The notes under the pieces are model-generated. The model was not told where the DNA came from. It searched no databases and saw only the letters and a list, made by a program, of their open reading frames with translations. Made by a program: the position numbers and the translations under genes. This document shows, piece by piece, positions 12,698 to 24,190 of a stretch of DNA of 64,000 nucleotides. Source of the DNA: Paramecium pentaurelia (lineage: Eukaryota > Ciliophora > Oligohymenophorea > Peniculida > Parameciidae); assembly GCA_905183005.1 (NCBI GenBank), contig CAJJDO010000022.1, positions 673,151-737,150 of the forward strand, read 5' to 3'. Position 1 is the stretch's first letter. Each line of letters begins with the position of its first letter.

Positions 12698-12896
12698 ACA
12701 AGTTAATTTCTTTGAGTTTTCCTAATAAAATTAAATTTAGTTTTTATTATTAATAATTGTGAATTAATGATAATAATAATAAAACTATTAATTATAAAAT
12801 TTCTAACTTGTTAATAAAGTTAAAGTATTAACAATCTAATTTTAATAGTAAAATAAAGTTGTATTTAAATTTATTAACATATTTATGGACTAATAC
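11749..12896. repeat. 1,148-bp direct repeat, copy 1 (ends at N)
   Basis: The sequence reads the same as 12898-14045 wherever compared. It ends immediately at the single N at 12897 and covers the 5' two-thirds of the Cache gene plus its upstream region. Confidence 0.9.
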
Positions 12897-12897
12897 N
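12897..12897. other. Single-N contig join
   Basis: One ambiguous base separates two identical 1,148-bp blocks. This is the signature of two overlapping contig ends joined without merging. Confidence 0.85.
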
Positions 12898-13846
12898 TAT
12901 GATAATTCATTATCTATTCAAAATCTGTTATGTTAAAACCAGTATAAATCTCATCAAATATCGAATAAATAGATTATTGTAACTCATCATAAAGTTTACT
13001 ATAAATTATTTTTCCTTAACAATTAATTACAATTAATGTAGTTTCTGAATCTACTAATTTGAAAGCTGATGTTTAATTAAAATCTATATCTCTTGCAATA
13101 ATACCTTCAAATGTATTATTTATATTAATTAAAGTAGATGTCATAGCTATTCTTATTCCTCCAGAAAATATTTCATAAGGATTTCCATAGACAATAAAAT
13201 CTTAATTATTTGAAACATTTTCTGTTTTATTCAAATGATACAAGTACCAAGGTCTTGAATGTGGCATGAATCCAGAGTTAAAATAGAATCCTTAACTTAT
13301 AGTATAGAATTAAGCCTGGTTGGCATGGCTAAAATATAAAGCTTATGAATTTTCAATAGCTGTCCTAAATTATGTCAGTGTAGAAGTTACAGCAAATACG
13401 TACTTTAACTGATCAATATGAGTTTAATTAAAATTATCTCCAAAAAGCCCAAAACAAAATGAAGAACTATAACAAAATGAATCATTAGTATTAGGTTGAT
13501 TTAGACATTAATAAGGTATAACAGTAGTATAATCTGTTTTTTGTATAAATTTGTTGAGAGATTAAACAATTTAAATTTATTATGAGGCTGAGTTGATTAA
13601 ATATTGAAGATTAGCCTTATGTATCCAAACACTATTCAATTATTACAAAGTTTATTTGAAAAATATCTTTTCAGATGATTCTTCTATTGTTTTCTTAACA
13701 ATTAATTAACCAATAATAATTGAAGAGGCTAATAATATAAATACCAAAACTAAACTTACTATTTGTATTATTAAAATTTGATTCTTAATTCTGAAATTGT
13801 TGTTGATATACCAAAAATTTTGTTATTTTAATTTATTCAAGATCAT
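12898..13846 (-). CDS. Duplicate 5' fragment of the Cache gene (probable assembly artefact)
   Basis: The ATG at 13846 and the following 316 codons repeat the gene at 11138-12697 base for base, and the frame then stops at the N. There is no independent 3' end. The most economical reading is that this is the same gene seen on the overlapping next contig, not a second locus. Confidence 0.6.
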
Positions 13847-14045
13847 ACAAGTTAATTTCTTTGAGTTTTCCTAATAAAATTAAATTTAGTTTTTATTATT
13901 AATAATTGTGAATTAATGATAATAATAATAAAACTATTAATTATAAAATTTCTAACTTGTTAATAAAGTTAAAGTATTAACAATCTAATTTTAATAGTAA
14001 AATAAAGTTGTATTTAAATTTATTAACATATTTATGGACTAATAC
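12898..14045. repeat. 1,148-bp direct repeat, copy 2 (starts at N)
   Basis: Exact copy of 11749-12896 at an offset of 1,149. After 14045 the sequence becomes unique and runs into the CK1-like gene. Confidence 0.9.
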
Positions 14046-14136
14046 AAAATTAATATTATTATGATATATATTCTAATTTAGATGATTAAACCAACTTAGA
14101 TTTAAAAAAAATAAAAAATATATTAATAAATTATTT

Positions 14137-15598
14137 TCAATTAGAGGTTTCTAGGAATTTGTTAAATTTATTGTTATGATAACTAATATATATATGACTA
14201 AATGTACTCGAATGCTTAATTTTAAATTATGTTTTTGTATTTCTAATTCAAAGGAATTTCAAAATTGTTTTCATCCATCAAATCTTAGTATTAAGATTCT
14301 TATTATCTATCTGTTTTATTCCAATTTGGAAAAAAGGTAGGTTTTTCTACTTCAATTTGGGAGGGCAAATATTTAATTTTCATTGAACTAAAGGTTCCTA
14401 CATTAGAATTTGATGATGAATTTGATAAATGTCTTAAATCAGTTCTTTAACCAGGTTTTTTATTTGGATCAGGTGGTAACAAAAGGTGATGCTGAGAGGA
14501 CGGACTAGATTTAATTAAAATATACGCAACTTGTGGATGCTATTATTGATCATTAACTGTCCAAATTATCTATTGTGATAATTTTGAAGAACTTTTCATT
14601 AAATTTCCAGGAGAAAGCTCTTTAATTTTATTGAATTCAAATGACTTTTTAGATTCTAAAGAGCTAAACTTTTTAGTTGACTTTATTAATCCTTCAGTCC
14701 AATCATATATTCCATCTAATAGAAATTAATTATTATCTGCAATTTAATTAAGAAGTTATAGGATATATTAATAATTAGGTTGATCTAAGAATTTCAAGGA
14801 TTTCAAATATTAAAGTATTTCAACTAGTTCATGTGGTTAATTAATGCATAATTCATTTAAATCTATATTTTATTTGATTTCTCCAACAGCTTTAGTTCTT
14901 TCATTTTCTGAGACTGGTAAATTTTACCATGGTAAACTGCCACGAAGAAAATATAAAATTACATAAAAAAGAGATTCTAAATCATCCTTCCTAGATATTT
15001 CATGACCCAAATGAGCAGCAACAGATGCATATCTAGGTGTACCCATAAAAGTTTTATCACTTCTAAAAGGCCTATAAACACATACATATTCTAATAATTA
15101 CATATGTTCTCCTTAAATGCAATAAATTTTACTAATGCCAAAATCAACAATGTAAATACCATCATTATCTTTTGACATTAGTATATTTTCTGGTTTAAGA
15201 TCTCTATGAACTATATTTTTATTGTGGATGTTTTTCAATATATTTACACATTCATAAGCAATCTGAATAGTACATTTTAAACTGAACTTCTTTTGTTATC
15301 TAAAATAATATGCTAAATCTCTTCCTAACAATTAAATAACCATTATATTGAATTCATTTTCATTTCCATACCAAATCAATTTAGGAGTACCTTCAGCATC
15401 ATTTAATTATTTCAATATTTCTACTTCTCTTTCTAAAGATCTCATTTCTTCATTATCTTCTTTCTCCAATTTTAATGCTGCATCTTGATTTGTTTGTTTA
15501 TCAAACACTAAAAAGACTACTCCAAATGCTCCAGATGAAATCTTCTTTTTAACAACAAATCTATTTATAAAAACTCTTTGCTAACTACTTTGGCTCAT
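14137..15598 (-). CDS. Casein-kinase-1-like protein kinase
   Basis: Two exons (intron 14183-14207, 25 nt) encode 478 residues. The kinase domain occupies ~12-300: ISSGAFGVVFLV, DAALKLEKE, VHRDLKPENILMSK, VDFGISKIY, MGTPRYASVAAHLGHE and the CK1-typical FLRGSLPWQNLP. The substitution of APE by a YASVAAHLG-type segment and the LPWQ motif place it in the CK1 family. Catalytic Lys, HRD and DFG are intact. The C-terminal ~170 residues are Ser/Gln/Asn-rich. Without the small 3' intron the frame stays open far past the gene. Splicing it yields FNKFLETSN and a TGA at 14137-14139. Confidence 0.88.
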
Positions 15599-15646
15599 AA
15601 AGAAAAATTTATTTATAATTTGGATTTTATATAAGACTCTTGCCAA

Positions 15647-16299
15647 TCAATAATAATATGGATATCCACCATAATAAGCTGGTCTTACTGTAGAATATGT
15701 TAAGGGAGTCGCATATGATGCTACAGGTTAGGTGACAACTTATTGGACTGGTTAAACAACTGAATATGTCAAAGGAGCAGGAGCATATTAAACAGGGGCA
15801 GCAGGCTAAATATTTCACTAATACTTCTTACAACTCTTTAGACCTCTCTCTCCACTGCTTCATATTCAACTCTTGGAACTGTTTTTTATACAGGTACATA
15901 TTCTGTTTATGTTTCATAGACTGTTCTTGGAATGTAGTCTGTTTAATATTCTACAGGGTAATAATCTGTAACATATTTGGTGACTGGCTTTTTAACCTCA
16001 ATGGTCTCAGTTTCATATTCAACAACTGGTCTTTAATACTCTCTATATTCAACTCTGGATTCTCCCTTGATTGTTGGTTAAGCAGCAACAACTGGTTGCA
16101 CAACTGATTAAACCACTGGTTAGACAACTGATTGAGTGACAACTGGAGCAGGAGCTGTATAAATAGGTGCTGGAGATGTATAAATGGGGGTTGTTGCAAC
16201 AGGTCTAACAATTGATGCTTAAGGATAAGCAACAGGTGCTGCAAAGGATGCTGCAAGTGGTTATGAGTATTATGGGAAGAATCCTGGATAGAATGACAT
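15647..16299 (-). CDS. Alveolin/epiplasmin-like cortical protein
   Basis: Two exons (intron 15806-15831, 26 nt) encode 208 residues. The N- and C-terminal thirds are Pro/Val/Ala/Gln/Tyr-rich (PVVQSVVQPVVAAQP; PVQQVVTQPVASYATP). The middle is a run of charged E/V/Y/P/K repeats such as VEYETETIEVKKPVTKYV and YETQTEYVPVQKTVPRVEY. This tripartite make-up is that of alveolins and ciliate epiplasmins, which form the membrane skeleton under the alveolar sacs. The end GGYPYYY is Tyr/Gly-rich. Position in the cortex is an inference from composition. The gene starts 48 bp from the CK1-like gene. Confidence 0.7.
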
Positions 16300-16429
16300 T
16301 CGGAATAAATTTATTTATATGCATTTAATTTTAGGATTTATTTCCTTAAATAAATGTTCTAGAATACTCAATTTAATAATTCTATACTACCTCAAGTAAT
16401 ATTTCCTAATTTTCCAATCCAATCCTGAA

Positions 16430-17035
16430 TCAATTTAATAGAAAATCAATTGTATTCTCATAATTATAATGATTATCTCTTTCTCTTAAAGTCTTTTTAG
16501 GTCTTTTATTTAGAAAATAACATTTATAATACTTTTTTCATCAATTTTTAATCTATCTCTCTTACTAAATAGTCTAAAATTGTTAAAAATTGTATCTTTA
16601 TTGCATCCAACCAATAATCAAAGATTCCTTATTATTCTTTACTACTTAAGTCGTTGTTGTTCCTTTGTAATATTTGGAATAATTAAATAAAGATTATTCA
16701 CCAAATTTACTAAATGTTTATCACATATTTATTAATTCTTGTTAAATTTTTGTCGTACAAAGAATAGCTATTGATTTTACTATTATTTTTCTTTTATTTA
16801 ATTTGGAGTTGTTTATATTAATTAATTTATTATTGTAGATTTACTAACATTTGGCATTCTAAAACCATTAACCACATACCTACCATTGTAAATCTAGCTG
16901 ATTTATATGTATTGGTCATAATAATCAATCTCTTATTTAGTATTTAACCAGGAGGAATATCACTATGATTTTGAAAGAATGACTGATATAGCTTTCTATT
17001 TTTTAATAATGTATCATCCGAAAGACATGATTATT
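16430..17035 (-). pseudogene. Frameshifted or unresolved hypothetical gene
   Basis: Four coding-like stretches follow each other in different frames on the minus strand. The first contains SDDTLLKNRKLYQSFFQNH, the second YDQYIQISQIYNGRYVVNGF and MPNVSKSTIINQ. The third contains FNYSKYYKGTTTTQVVKN and ESLIIGWMQQRYNF. The last is RPKKTLRERDNHYNYENTID and a TGA at 16430-16432. No GT...AG pairs of normal length join them, and the first stretch has no usable ATG. Either the gene is decaying or the sequence carries small indels. I cannot name a family. Confidence 0.4.
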
Positions 17036-17293
17036 TATTTAAGAACAATCAATTTAGAATTTTTTCCGTATCATATTTTTGATAATAAATGATTAGTTTT
17101 ATTTTTATTGATATCTTATTATTTATAATTATGTTAAAAATCAATTATAAACACTTATTTCATTAATATTTGATAAAATTATAATGTAAATAAAATTGTA
17201 TATGATCTAAAAATTATTAATATTAAAATATCAACACAAAAATTTATAATTTCATTTATTTTATTTTGATATTCAATAAATAAATTTATAATA

Positions 17294-18932
17294 ATGAGTT
17301 AGATAAAGACTTAAAATTTCTTGGTAAAATAATTTTGTTTAAATCATCCTACTGAATAATTGACAAACTTTTGTTAAACAGCAGATTGCTTAAAACCTTT
17401 ATGTGCAGAATGTATTGAATCTCATAAACAATATCATAATTAAATTTCTACTACTGCAGATATTGAAAGTTTTGTAAATGTGAAATTGCAATGTTAAAAA
17501 AAAATAAAATCAGGACTGAATGAGATGTACAAAATATAAACTATTGTTTAATAATATGGCTAAACAGAATACTAGGATTAAACAATATAAGATATCAAAA
17601 AGGCGAAAGAAATTGTAATAAATTTAGTTCATCAGTATTTTACTTTACTAGAAGATCAATATAAACAATACTTAGAATCTTAGACTAACTCCTAATAAAT
17701 ATTTATTTAGTAATAAGAAAATGTTTAAAATTATATAAATGAATTAGAGAATTTACACGTTGGATTGGAAAGTTCTAATCAAATAAATATAATAAAGAAT
17801 ATTTGCTATTTGGATATAAAAAAACATTAAATAAAGTTTAGAAAGGTTATGAAGAATTTATAAAATTAGTAATAAAATAATCCTTCAATGGTTTAACTTA
17901 ATTAAACTAATTTACAACATATTTAATAAGCATTATTTAATTATGTATAAATAAATCTTATTCCGTTATAAAATAACTTGCTATTGAATACTAGTCAAAT
18001 ATCTTAAGTTTATTAAGAAACTTATCTATAATAAAATGAATTTTTTAGAAATAAATATAAATTATTACACTTTTTTGAGACAGGAAATCAGTTCTTTGGT
18101 TATATGACTTAAGTTTACCTGATTAATTATGGAGACCTGCTTAGATTTCTAATTATGTTGAAGTATTACCATTTTCAAAATCATTAATAACTCCAGATGG
18201 ATAGATTTACTTAATTGGAGGATCATTTCCAAATAAGAAAAAGAGTAATAAAATTTATTAATTCAATTTTAAAAATTATTAATTATAAGAAATTGGATAA
18301 TTGAATAGTGGAAGAAGTTCACATGGTTTAATTTGGAAATAAAATGAACTTTTTATTATTGGTGGATATCTAGATAATTTATAAATAACAAATTAATGTG
18401 AGGCATTTGATTGTATAAATAAAAGAATAATAAAATTACCAAATTTAAGCAATTCATTAGAATCTCCTAGTGTTAGTATTTTTAACGATACTGTTACAGT
18501 TACTGGTGGAATAAGTATAACTTTTTATATATATTAGTGTAAAATATGTCAATTAATTAATAAATAGAATTTTTATTAAAAGACTGTTAGGTATCTTGTA
18601 CTATAACATCTTAATTGTCATCAATGGCTTCAATGATGTGTTCAATTTAAATAGAATAAAATTAATTAATGCTATTTGGGGGATACTCAGAAAATAATAA
18701 AGGATCAAAAGAATGCATTATTCTAGAGATAAATAATAAGACAGCAAAAGTAATTGAAACTAAATAGCTTCCTTAAGCTGAAGGATTCTGGAATAATATA
18801 CCAATTATTCATTAGGGAAGGATTTGGGCATTATAGAATGTAGTATTAGATAATTAAGGTAATTGTTCTCATGATCAAAGAAGAATTTTAATTTTTGATG
18901 GGATATTTTGGAAGTATAATGATTTAAAATGA
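17294..18932 (+). CDS. B-box zinc finger and kelch-repeat protein
   Basis: Three exons (introns 18113-18144 and 18515-18537; 32 and 23 nt) encode 527 residues. Near the N-terminus, CLNHPTEQLTNFCQTADCLK plus LCAECIESHKQYH gives the Cys/His pattern of a B-box. About 200 residues of Gln-rich coiled coil follow. The C-terminal part has kelch-like blades: GQIYLIGGSFP, NELFIIGGYLDNLQ, DTVTVTGGI and LMLFGGYSENN. This resembles TRIM-like proteins without a RING, with a beta-propeller for protein binding. The first intron begins GTT and is long for the genome. The stop lies only 2 bp from the stop of the convergent phosphatase gene. Confidence 0.78.
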
Positions 18933-18934
18933 CA

Positions 18935-19938
18935 TCATATATTATATTCAATCTTGGTTTAAGCTCTTATTGGTTATCTTCCCTTTTGACATAATCCAGA
19001 GCCTTGAGTTCTCTTTAATAGTGTTTATGTTTAGGCTAACATTTAGTTTTTAGCCATAGGAAAATGATTTGAGAATGTCTTACAGAAAGAAGAAGCAGAT
19101 TTAAATCCATTAATTGCAGTTTCAGCTAATTTTTTAGTATTATTTCCATAATAATTTGATTATCTTAAGACAGCACTGTCCAAATTTTATGCACTTTTTA
19201 TAATTTATTTAATTTCTATTGAATTATTTGGTTTAACGGCAGGAGTAGAATTAAAATAATTTTAAGCTTCACTTTTTTTAGGAGTCAAAAATAATGATTT
19301 AGCTGACATAGCTTTCTAATTTACTCTTTTTAATGGACTTTAATTTGGAATTTATCTTGTTGATCTTACTTCCATAGATTCTCTTCTATCTCTTTCATTA
19401 TAACATCTAATATATTAAGTACTTGCAGGTCTTTGTTATCTTCTTTTATTTAATTCAAAATCAAATTATTATAGTTGTTACATAAACCCTGGATTTGGGT
19501 TTATTTAAGGTCTCCTACTAATGAGGAATGTAAGTGCAACTTGAAGTGAGTAATTATACGTTTGCATTAAATAAGCTATCACTAATGTAGCACTTCTGCT
19601 AACACCAACAAAACAGTGGACTAAAACATTCTTTGTTTTTCGTTATTCTTCAATAAAATGTATGGCCTCCTCAAAATGTCTTCTTATAGGATCATATGCA
19701 GTATCATGTAACATAATCAACTAAAGATGGTCAGCATAACTACTTTTTATTCACAATCAAATTTGAGGTTAGCCAACTCTGTACCCACTGTTAGCACTGC
19801 TCCAATTTAGTTTTATTACAATAATAATGGATTCATAGCTGCTTCTATGCCACTTAAATATAATGCTCCATAGTTTTCAGTCTTTCCTAAAATTAAATCC
19901 ATCTGTCCTGATGGAAATGGTGGTCTTGGTTATAACAT
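18935..19938 (-). CDS. Dual-specificity protein phosphatase
   Basis: Two exons (intron 19721-19743, 23 nt) encode 326 residues. The catalytic domain is N-terminal: ALYLSGIEAAMNP, GAVLTVGTEL, then the P-loop VHCFVGVSRSATLVIAYLM (HC-x5-R with following Ser) and ALTFLISRRPQINPNPGF. These are the hallmarks of MKP-type DSPs, which dephosphorylate phospho-Tyr/Ser/Thr. The ~165-residue tail is Gln/Asn/Lys-rich with no domain I recognise. No kinase-binding CH2 domain is seen. The start at 19938 (MLQPRPPFPSG) leads directly into the fold. Confidence 0.88.
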
Positions 19939-20187
19939 ATTTCTCTAAAATAATTAATTAATAATATTAGGGGTAAAAAACTGTAAAGATCTTTTTGATT
20001 ATAACCAAATTTAGTCATTTAATGAGGTGATTAATCATTTTAGAATTTATGTAGCTAATAAAATCCATTTTACAAAAATTTATTTTCTGCAAATTAAATA
20101 AGACACCATTTAATTTCTTATATAAAAATAAAACTATGATTTAAATAATTGATATTTTTTATTAATGTATATATAATTAATGTTCCA

Positions 20188-21016
20188 TCAAATCATTCTC
20201 TTGACAAGATCATTGATAAGATCTTCTCTATTTCCCCAATCTCCTTAATTGATGAATGATTTTCTCTTTGCAATAAAGCCACCTCTTGGTCCTCTCAATT
20301 TGAATGCCCTATAAAAATTTAATAAATTAATTTATTACCACAAAAATCTGTTTGCTTCCTTGAAGTTAGGTCCTACTGTAACAATCTCATGAATAAGATC
20401 TTCAATGCTGTGAATACCAACTTTTCCTAATTATTATTCAATCACATTATTGTTTGTGATTGGGATTCTTTAACCATTAATTTTGGCATATCCTCTCTTA
20501 TAAATAAGATTCTTAATGACAGCTCTTGATGGATATCCATAGGTCACATATGGCTCAACCTTTCTGATCATTTCAATTGTAGCCTTGTTGACTCTAACAA
20601 AGGCTGCATTGTGAAGTTATCTCAATTTCAAAAGTCTTAAAGTTTATCTGACTTGTGGATTCAAGGTGTTGATACTATAATATATATCATAATTATATAC
20701 CCTCTAATTCTTACCACCAAGATTAATTTAGATTCTGCTGGTACATAGAATCCACCTTCACTTTTTGCCTTACGTATGTTATCAATTAGGCTCTTATCTG
20801 CAGCTTTGTATTCATTTTCATAAGCTTAAGCATTCTTATCCCATTAAGCTCTTCTTGTTTTGTTTGCTGCTAATCTCTCTGTTCTTCTCTTAGCAACAGC
20901 TTCTCTCAATTTGGTATCTCTTGCAGTCTTCTTAACAATGTTTTCTGGAACCTTTTATCTACACCATCTAATCCAAAAACTTACTCAACTTGCATTTGTG
21001 GCTTCTTTTGAGACAT
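20188..21016 (-). CDS. RPL7: Ribosomal protein uL30 (eukaryotic L7)
   Basis: Large-subunit protein of the cytosolic ribosome. Four exons (introns 20959-20984, 20675-20700, 20309-20338; 26, 26, 30 nt) encode 248 residues, the usual length. Recognisable blocks are KVPENIVKKTARDTKLREA, FYVPAESKLILVVRIRGIN, LRLLKLRQLHNAAFVRVN, GYPSRAVIKNLIYKRGYAKI and FKLRGPRGGF. Codon choice is less AT-extreme than neighbours, as expected for high expression. The third intron is 30 nt and, if retained, adds ten codons with no TGA. Only 32 bp separate the ATG from the stop of the upstream gene at 21049. Confidence 0.97.
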
Positions 21017-21048
21017 TTTAAAGCAAAATAAAATCTTAAATTTTAAAA

Positions 21049-22364
21049 TCAAATCAACTAAAACTTCTTATTCATATTCTATCCCCTATTTCTCTTATAA
21101 AATGCAATTTTGCATTCTCCTAAAAATATTGGTCCTGTTGGTTAGCTTAACAAATCCATGTCAGATCCTCTTAATATAACAGGATCTTCTATTTCATTTA
21201 ACTCTATTGTAGTTGTTTCATTTTGAATTTCCTATTATAAATTTAATTTGATTCCTAGAGTGTGAGCATTCATTATCGTATCTCTATCTTATAAAGACAT
21301 ACATACATATTGTAATCTAAAATATATTATTATATTTACCTTGATATATAATAAATGATATTTTTTATTTTCAATTTTTCTTTAGCTGATTACTAATATT
21401 TTTAATAAAATTATCTCCATTATTTAAGATTTCTAATTTCACCATCAAGAGTTGTTACAGAACATATTCTGCCTAAGAAATTAAATTTTATTTTATAATC
21501 TTAGATTTAAGGATAATAAATTGATATTATCTCTAATAATTTCATTTACTTCTTCTTAAGTTTTTAGAGACAATTAAATATCAAATTTACAAAATAAATA
21601 ATTGAACTCATAGAAATGATTTAGAGTATGAAGATATAAAATTTATGGTAAACAATTAATTTTTTAGTGATTAATGGATTTACTTCTATTTTTATTTTAC
21701 TCAATGTAGATGATGAATAATTTATAGATTAAAAGGTAATCATAGCATCTTCTATTTAAGTATAAGTTTAACTTTATGTAAAAAGATCATTACTTCTAAT
21801 TTCAGTTGATATAATTTAATAAGATAAATATCCCAATTATTGAGTATTCTTATGAATTTAATATTTTAAAGATTTGGGTACTTAATAAAATGTCTACTCT
21901 TCATAATTATATTGAGTAATTTGTAATAAAATTTCTATTTCTATTGACTCATCTAAGATAGCTGCTATTTAATTTTATTTAGCACAAGTAATATTGTGAT
22001 TTGATTCATTACATATCTATATTTCAAATTATCCAAATGGAATATTGTAAAGTCCTTCTTTATTGGATTAGATTAATTATTAATCATTTCCATTTGTAGA
22101 ATGAATTACAACTAGTACATTATCAAAGGTTGAAAGTGGTTGAGATAGAAACTTTAATTAAATACCCTTATATTATTATATGAGGTCTGTTTAATGAATT
22201 CTTGAAATGATAATGTTGGGTAACTGATGATTCCATTCTTTAATTAAGTATATGAGCAATAACACCCATAATAAGAGAAAGCAGATAAATTTGTACCTTG
22301 GTAATCTCAAACACTAATTTTAAGATATTGGTGATTCCTTAATATATTTCAGTTATTTGTCCAT
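21049..22364 (-). CDS. Transmembrane protein with two spans, unknown
   Basis: Two exons (intron 21317-21339, 23 nt) encode 430 residues. A short N-terminus precedes a span at ~25-42 (FICFLLLWVLLLIYLI). A ~185-residue ectodomain with NESNHNITC-type N-glycosylation sites follows, then a second span (FYIFILQIISMSSIIYFVNL) and a cytosolic tail ending in KFQLI. The layout resembles the two-pass family at 1646 and 51636, but the N-terminal motif differs. The start is the first Met after an in-frame TGA at ~22400. Function not recognised. Confidence 0.72.
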
Positions 22365-22727
22365 ATAAAAAATAAATATCAGAGAAGCAGAATTCCATTC
22401 AGTTATTCATGATTTTCATAAAATTATCATCATTATTCTATCTTTACCTTGTGTTTCCTTATTTATTGATCAATCATATAAATATTAATTATGGGAATCA
22501 AAAGTGTCATAGTATTTTTTTTGGAATAATTTCATTATTAAGTTAACTTATCAATTTTTCATACATGAATGTTCCATCATATCAATTAATCATAATAATT
22601 AATAGAGATCATAATATCTTAATTTAAAGAGTCAAATTTATTGTGGCAGATTCACATAATCATATGTTCTTTATTTTTAAAGATTTCTTGACATTAAGAT
22701 AGATTATTGTAAATACATATAAGAAAC
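22365..22727. other. Intergenic, nothing recognised
   Basis: A 363-bp AT-rich region upstream of a minus-strand gene. Short frames here are interrupted by TGA and show no family resemblance. Confidence 0.4.
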
Positions 22728-23015
22728 ATGTCACTTAAATGTAGATAATAGAGAATTTTGAAGAAGAACTATTTAGTCGACAATTATTTTAGAAATTTAG
22801 ACTATATGATTCAGTTATTAAATTATGAAGCTTTAAGCTTTTTTGGTAGGTTTGACAAGTGGAAAAGCTCTTTTACTTTCTTACAAATAGAATTTTTATG
22901 GCTCATTCAAATCGTTTAAGATAGTTATTATGATATGCATTTTATATATATAGATATAATAGCTAATAATGATATCTATTTACCAAAAGATGAATCATCT
23001 AAAAAAAGAATATGA
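22728..23015 (+). CDS. Possible small hypothetical protein
   Basis: A 95-residue frame from ATG to TGA with two in-frame Gln TAA/TAG codons near the start. It is rich in aromatic and hydrophobic residues (EALSFFGRFDKWKSS, FLWLIQIV). Its composition looks more coding-like than the surrounding DNA. A 3' exon may exist, because another open frame follows downstream. No homology recognised. Confidence 0.3.
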
Positions 23016-23082
23016 TTCAGATACTATAAATTATTTATTATTGCAAAACCTGAATATATATTTGATATTCATAATAATACAA

Positions 23083-24189
23083 TACATGAATAATTAATTC
23101 TATGATTAATTATTATTTCTTTAAGTTTACAAAGTTAAACCCTTATATATGTGAAACAATAATAGAAGTGAATTAGATATAACTTATATGAAACTTTCTG
23201 AATAATTAACTATGAAGAAGAAAACTAATTAGAGCAAAGATCTGCAAAATTTATTTGTTAAATATGGAGCAATTAAATAATTCTTTAAGAACTTTCTTTA
23301 AGTTTCTCCCTTATTAATTTTATCTATTTCTAATACTTTTTAATAAAATAAATTATTATTTATGCTATAATCTTTAATTCGCTTTTCTTTTAGTAAATTT
23401 GTTCCCTCAAAAGTCACTTGTTGGAATTGTAAATCAAATGAGTTTATAAACAGATTCATTTGTGGATAGTGCAAATATTTAAAAGAGCCATCTATCTAAT
23501 TATAGGATGTTAATTACTTTGAGCTTTTTGATTTGCCAATTAACATTAATGTAGAGACAAGATATTTAGAAGATAAATATAGATCATTGTAATTAAAATT
23601 TCATCCTGACCGATTTGTGACTATGCCTCCAATCAATATTTCTTATAGTCAAGAATATTCTGCTTTCATTAATGAAGCTTATTCAGTATTGAAAAATATT
23701 CATGAAAGAGCAGAGTATATTGTAAATTTTCTAATTATAATTTAGTTGTCTCTTAAGGGATTTTAAATTAAGGAATGTAGTGTTCTATTAGACCTAGAGT
23801 TTATGGAAGAAATCTTAGAATTACAATCACAAGTGTAAAGAAGTGAAAATATAAACTAAATTAACCTAAAGAATAATTAAGAGATTGAAAAAATGACAAA
23901 ATAAATTATTTCAGATATCTCAAATGAACAATATGAAAAAGCTTATGAAATCATACTATATTTAAAATACAGACAAAGATTAAGGGATTAGATTTTATTA
24001 CATATCTGAATTTTATGCTCGTTTATAAAATAAATATGAAAGTAATACTCATATTAACTTAATATCCTTATATTTACAAAGAAACCACAGAATTAAAGAT
24101 AATTATTCAATATTACATATGATTTTAATAGAAAATCAGAAAATTCTTAGATATCATTATCTAATTAAGGCTCTAAACTATCTTATATT
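23083..24189. repeat. 1,107-bp direct repeat, copy 1 (ends at N)
   Basis: Matches 24191-25297 base for base where compared and ends at the N at 24190. It contains the complete HscB gene. Confidence 0.9.
23362..24009 (+). CDS. HSCB: Mitochondrial Fe-S co-chaperone HscB (Jac1)
   Basis: J-protein that delivers the Fe-S scaffold to mitochondrial Hsp70. Two exons give 207 residues. The N-terminus MLQSLIRFSFSKF is Arg/Ser-rich without acidic residues, like a mitochondrial presequence. Next is a Cys-tetrad zinc module (CWNC...CGQC) as in animal HSCB. The J domain follows with YFELFDLPININVETRYLED and the essential HPD in LKFHPDRF, then the C-terminal helical domain (MEEILELQSQVQ). The 24-nt intron 23722-23745 is inferred because removal gives AEYI-LSLKG, the family's usual AEYLL.LKG. 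Retention would add eight codons without a stop. Confidence 0.92.
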
Positions 24190-24190
24190 N
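24190..24190. other. Single-N contig join
   Basis: One N separates two identical 1,107-bp blocks, as at 12897. Confidence 0.85.

Noticed and set aside
15766..16256. Open frames on both strands across the alveolin-like gene (plus 15766-16107; minus 15951-16256 in another frame)
   Set aside because: They are shadows produced by the Val/Gln/Pro repeat composition. Only the annotated minus frame splices to a TGA and matches a known protein type.
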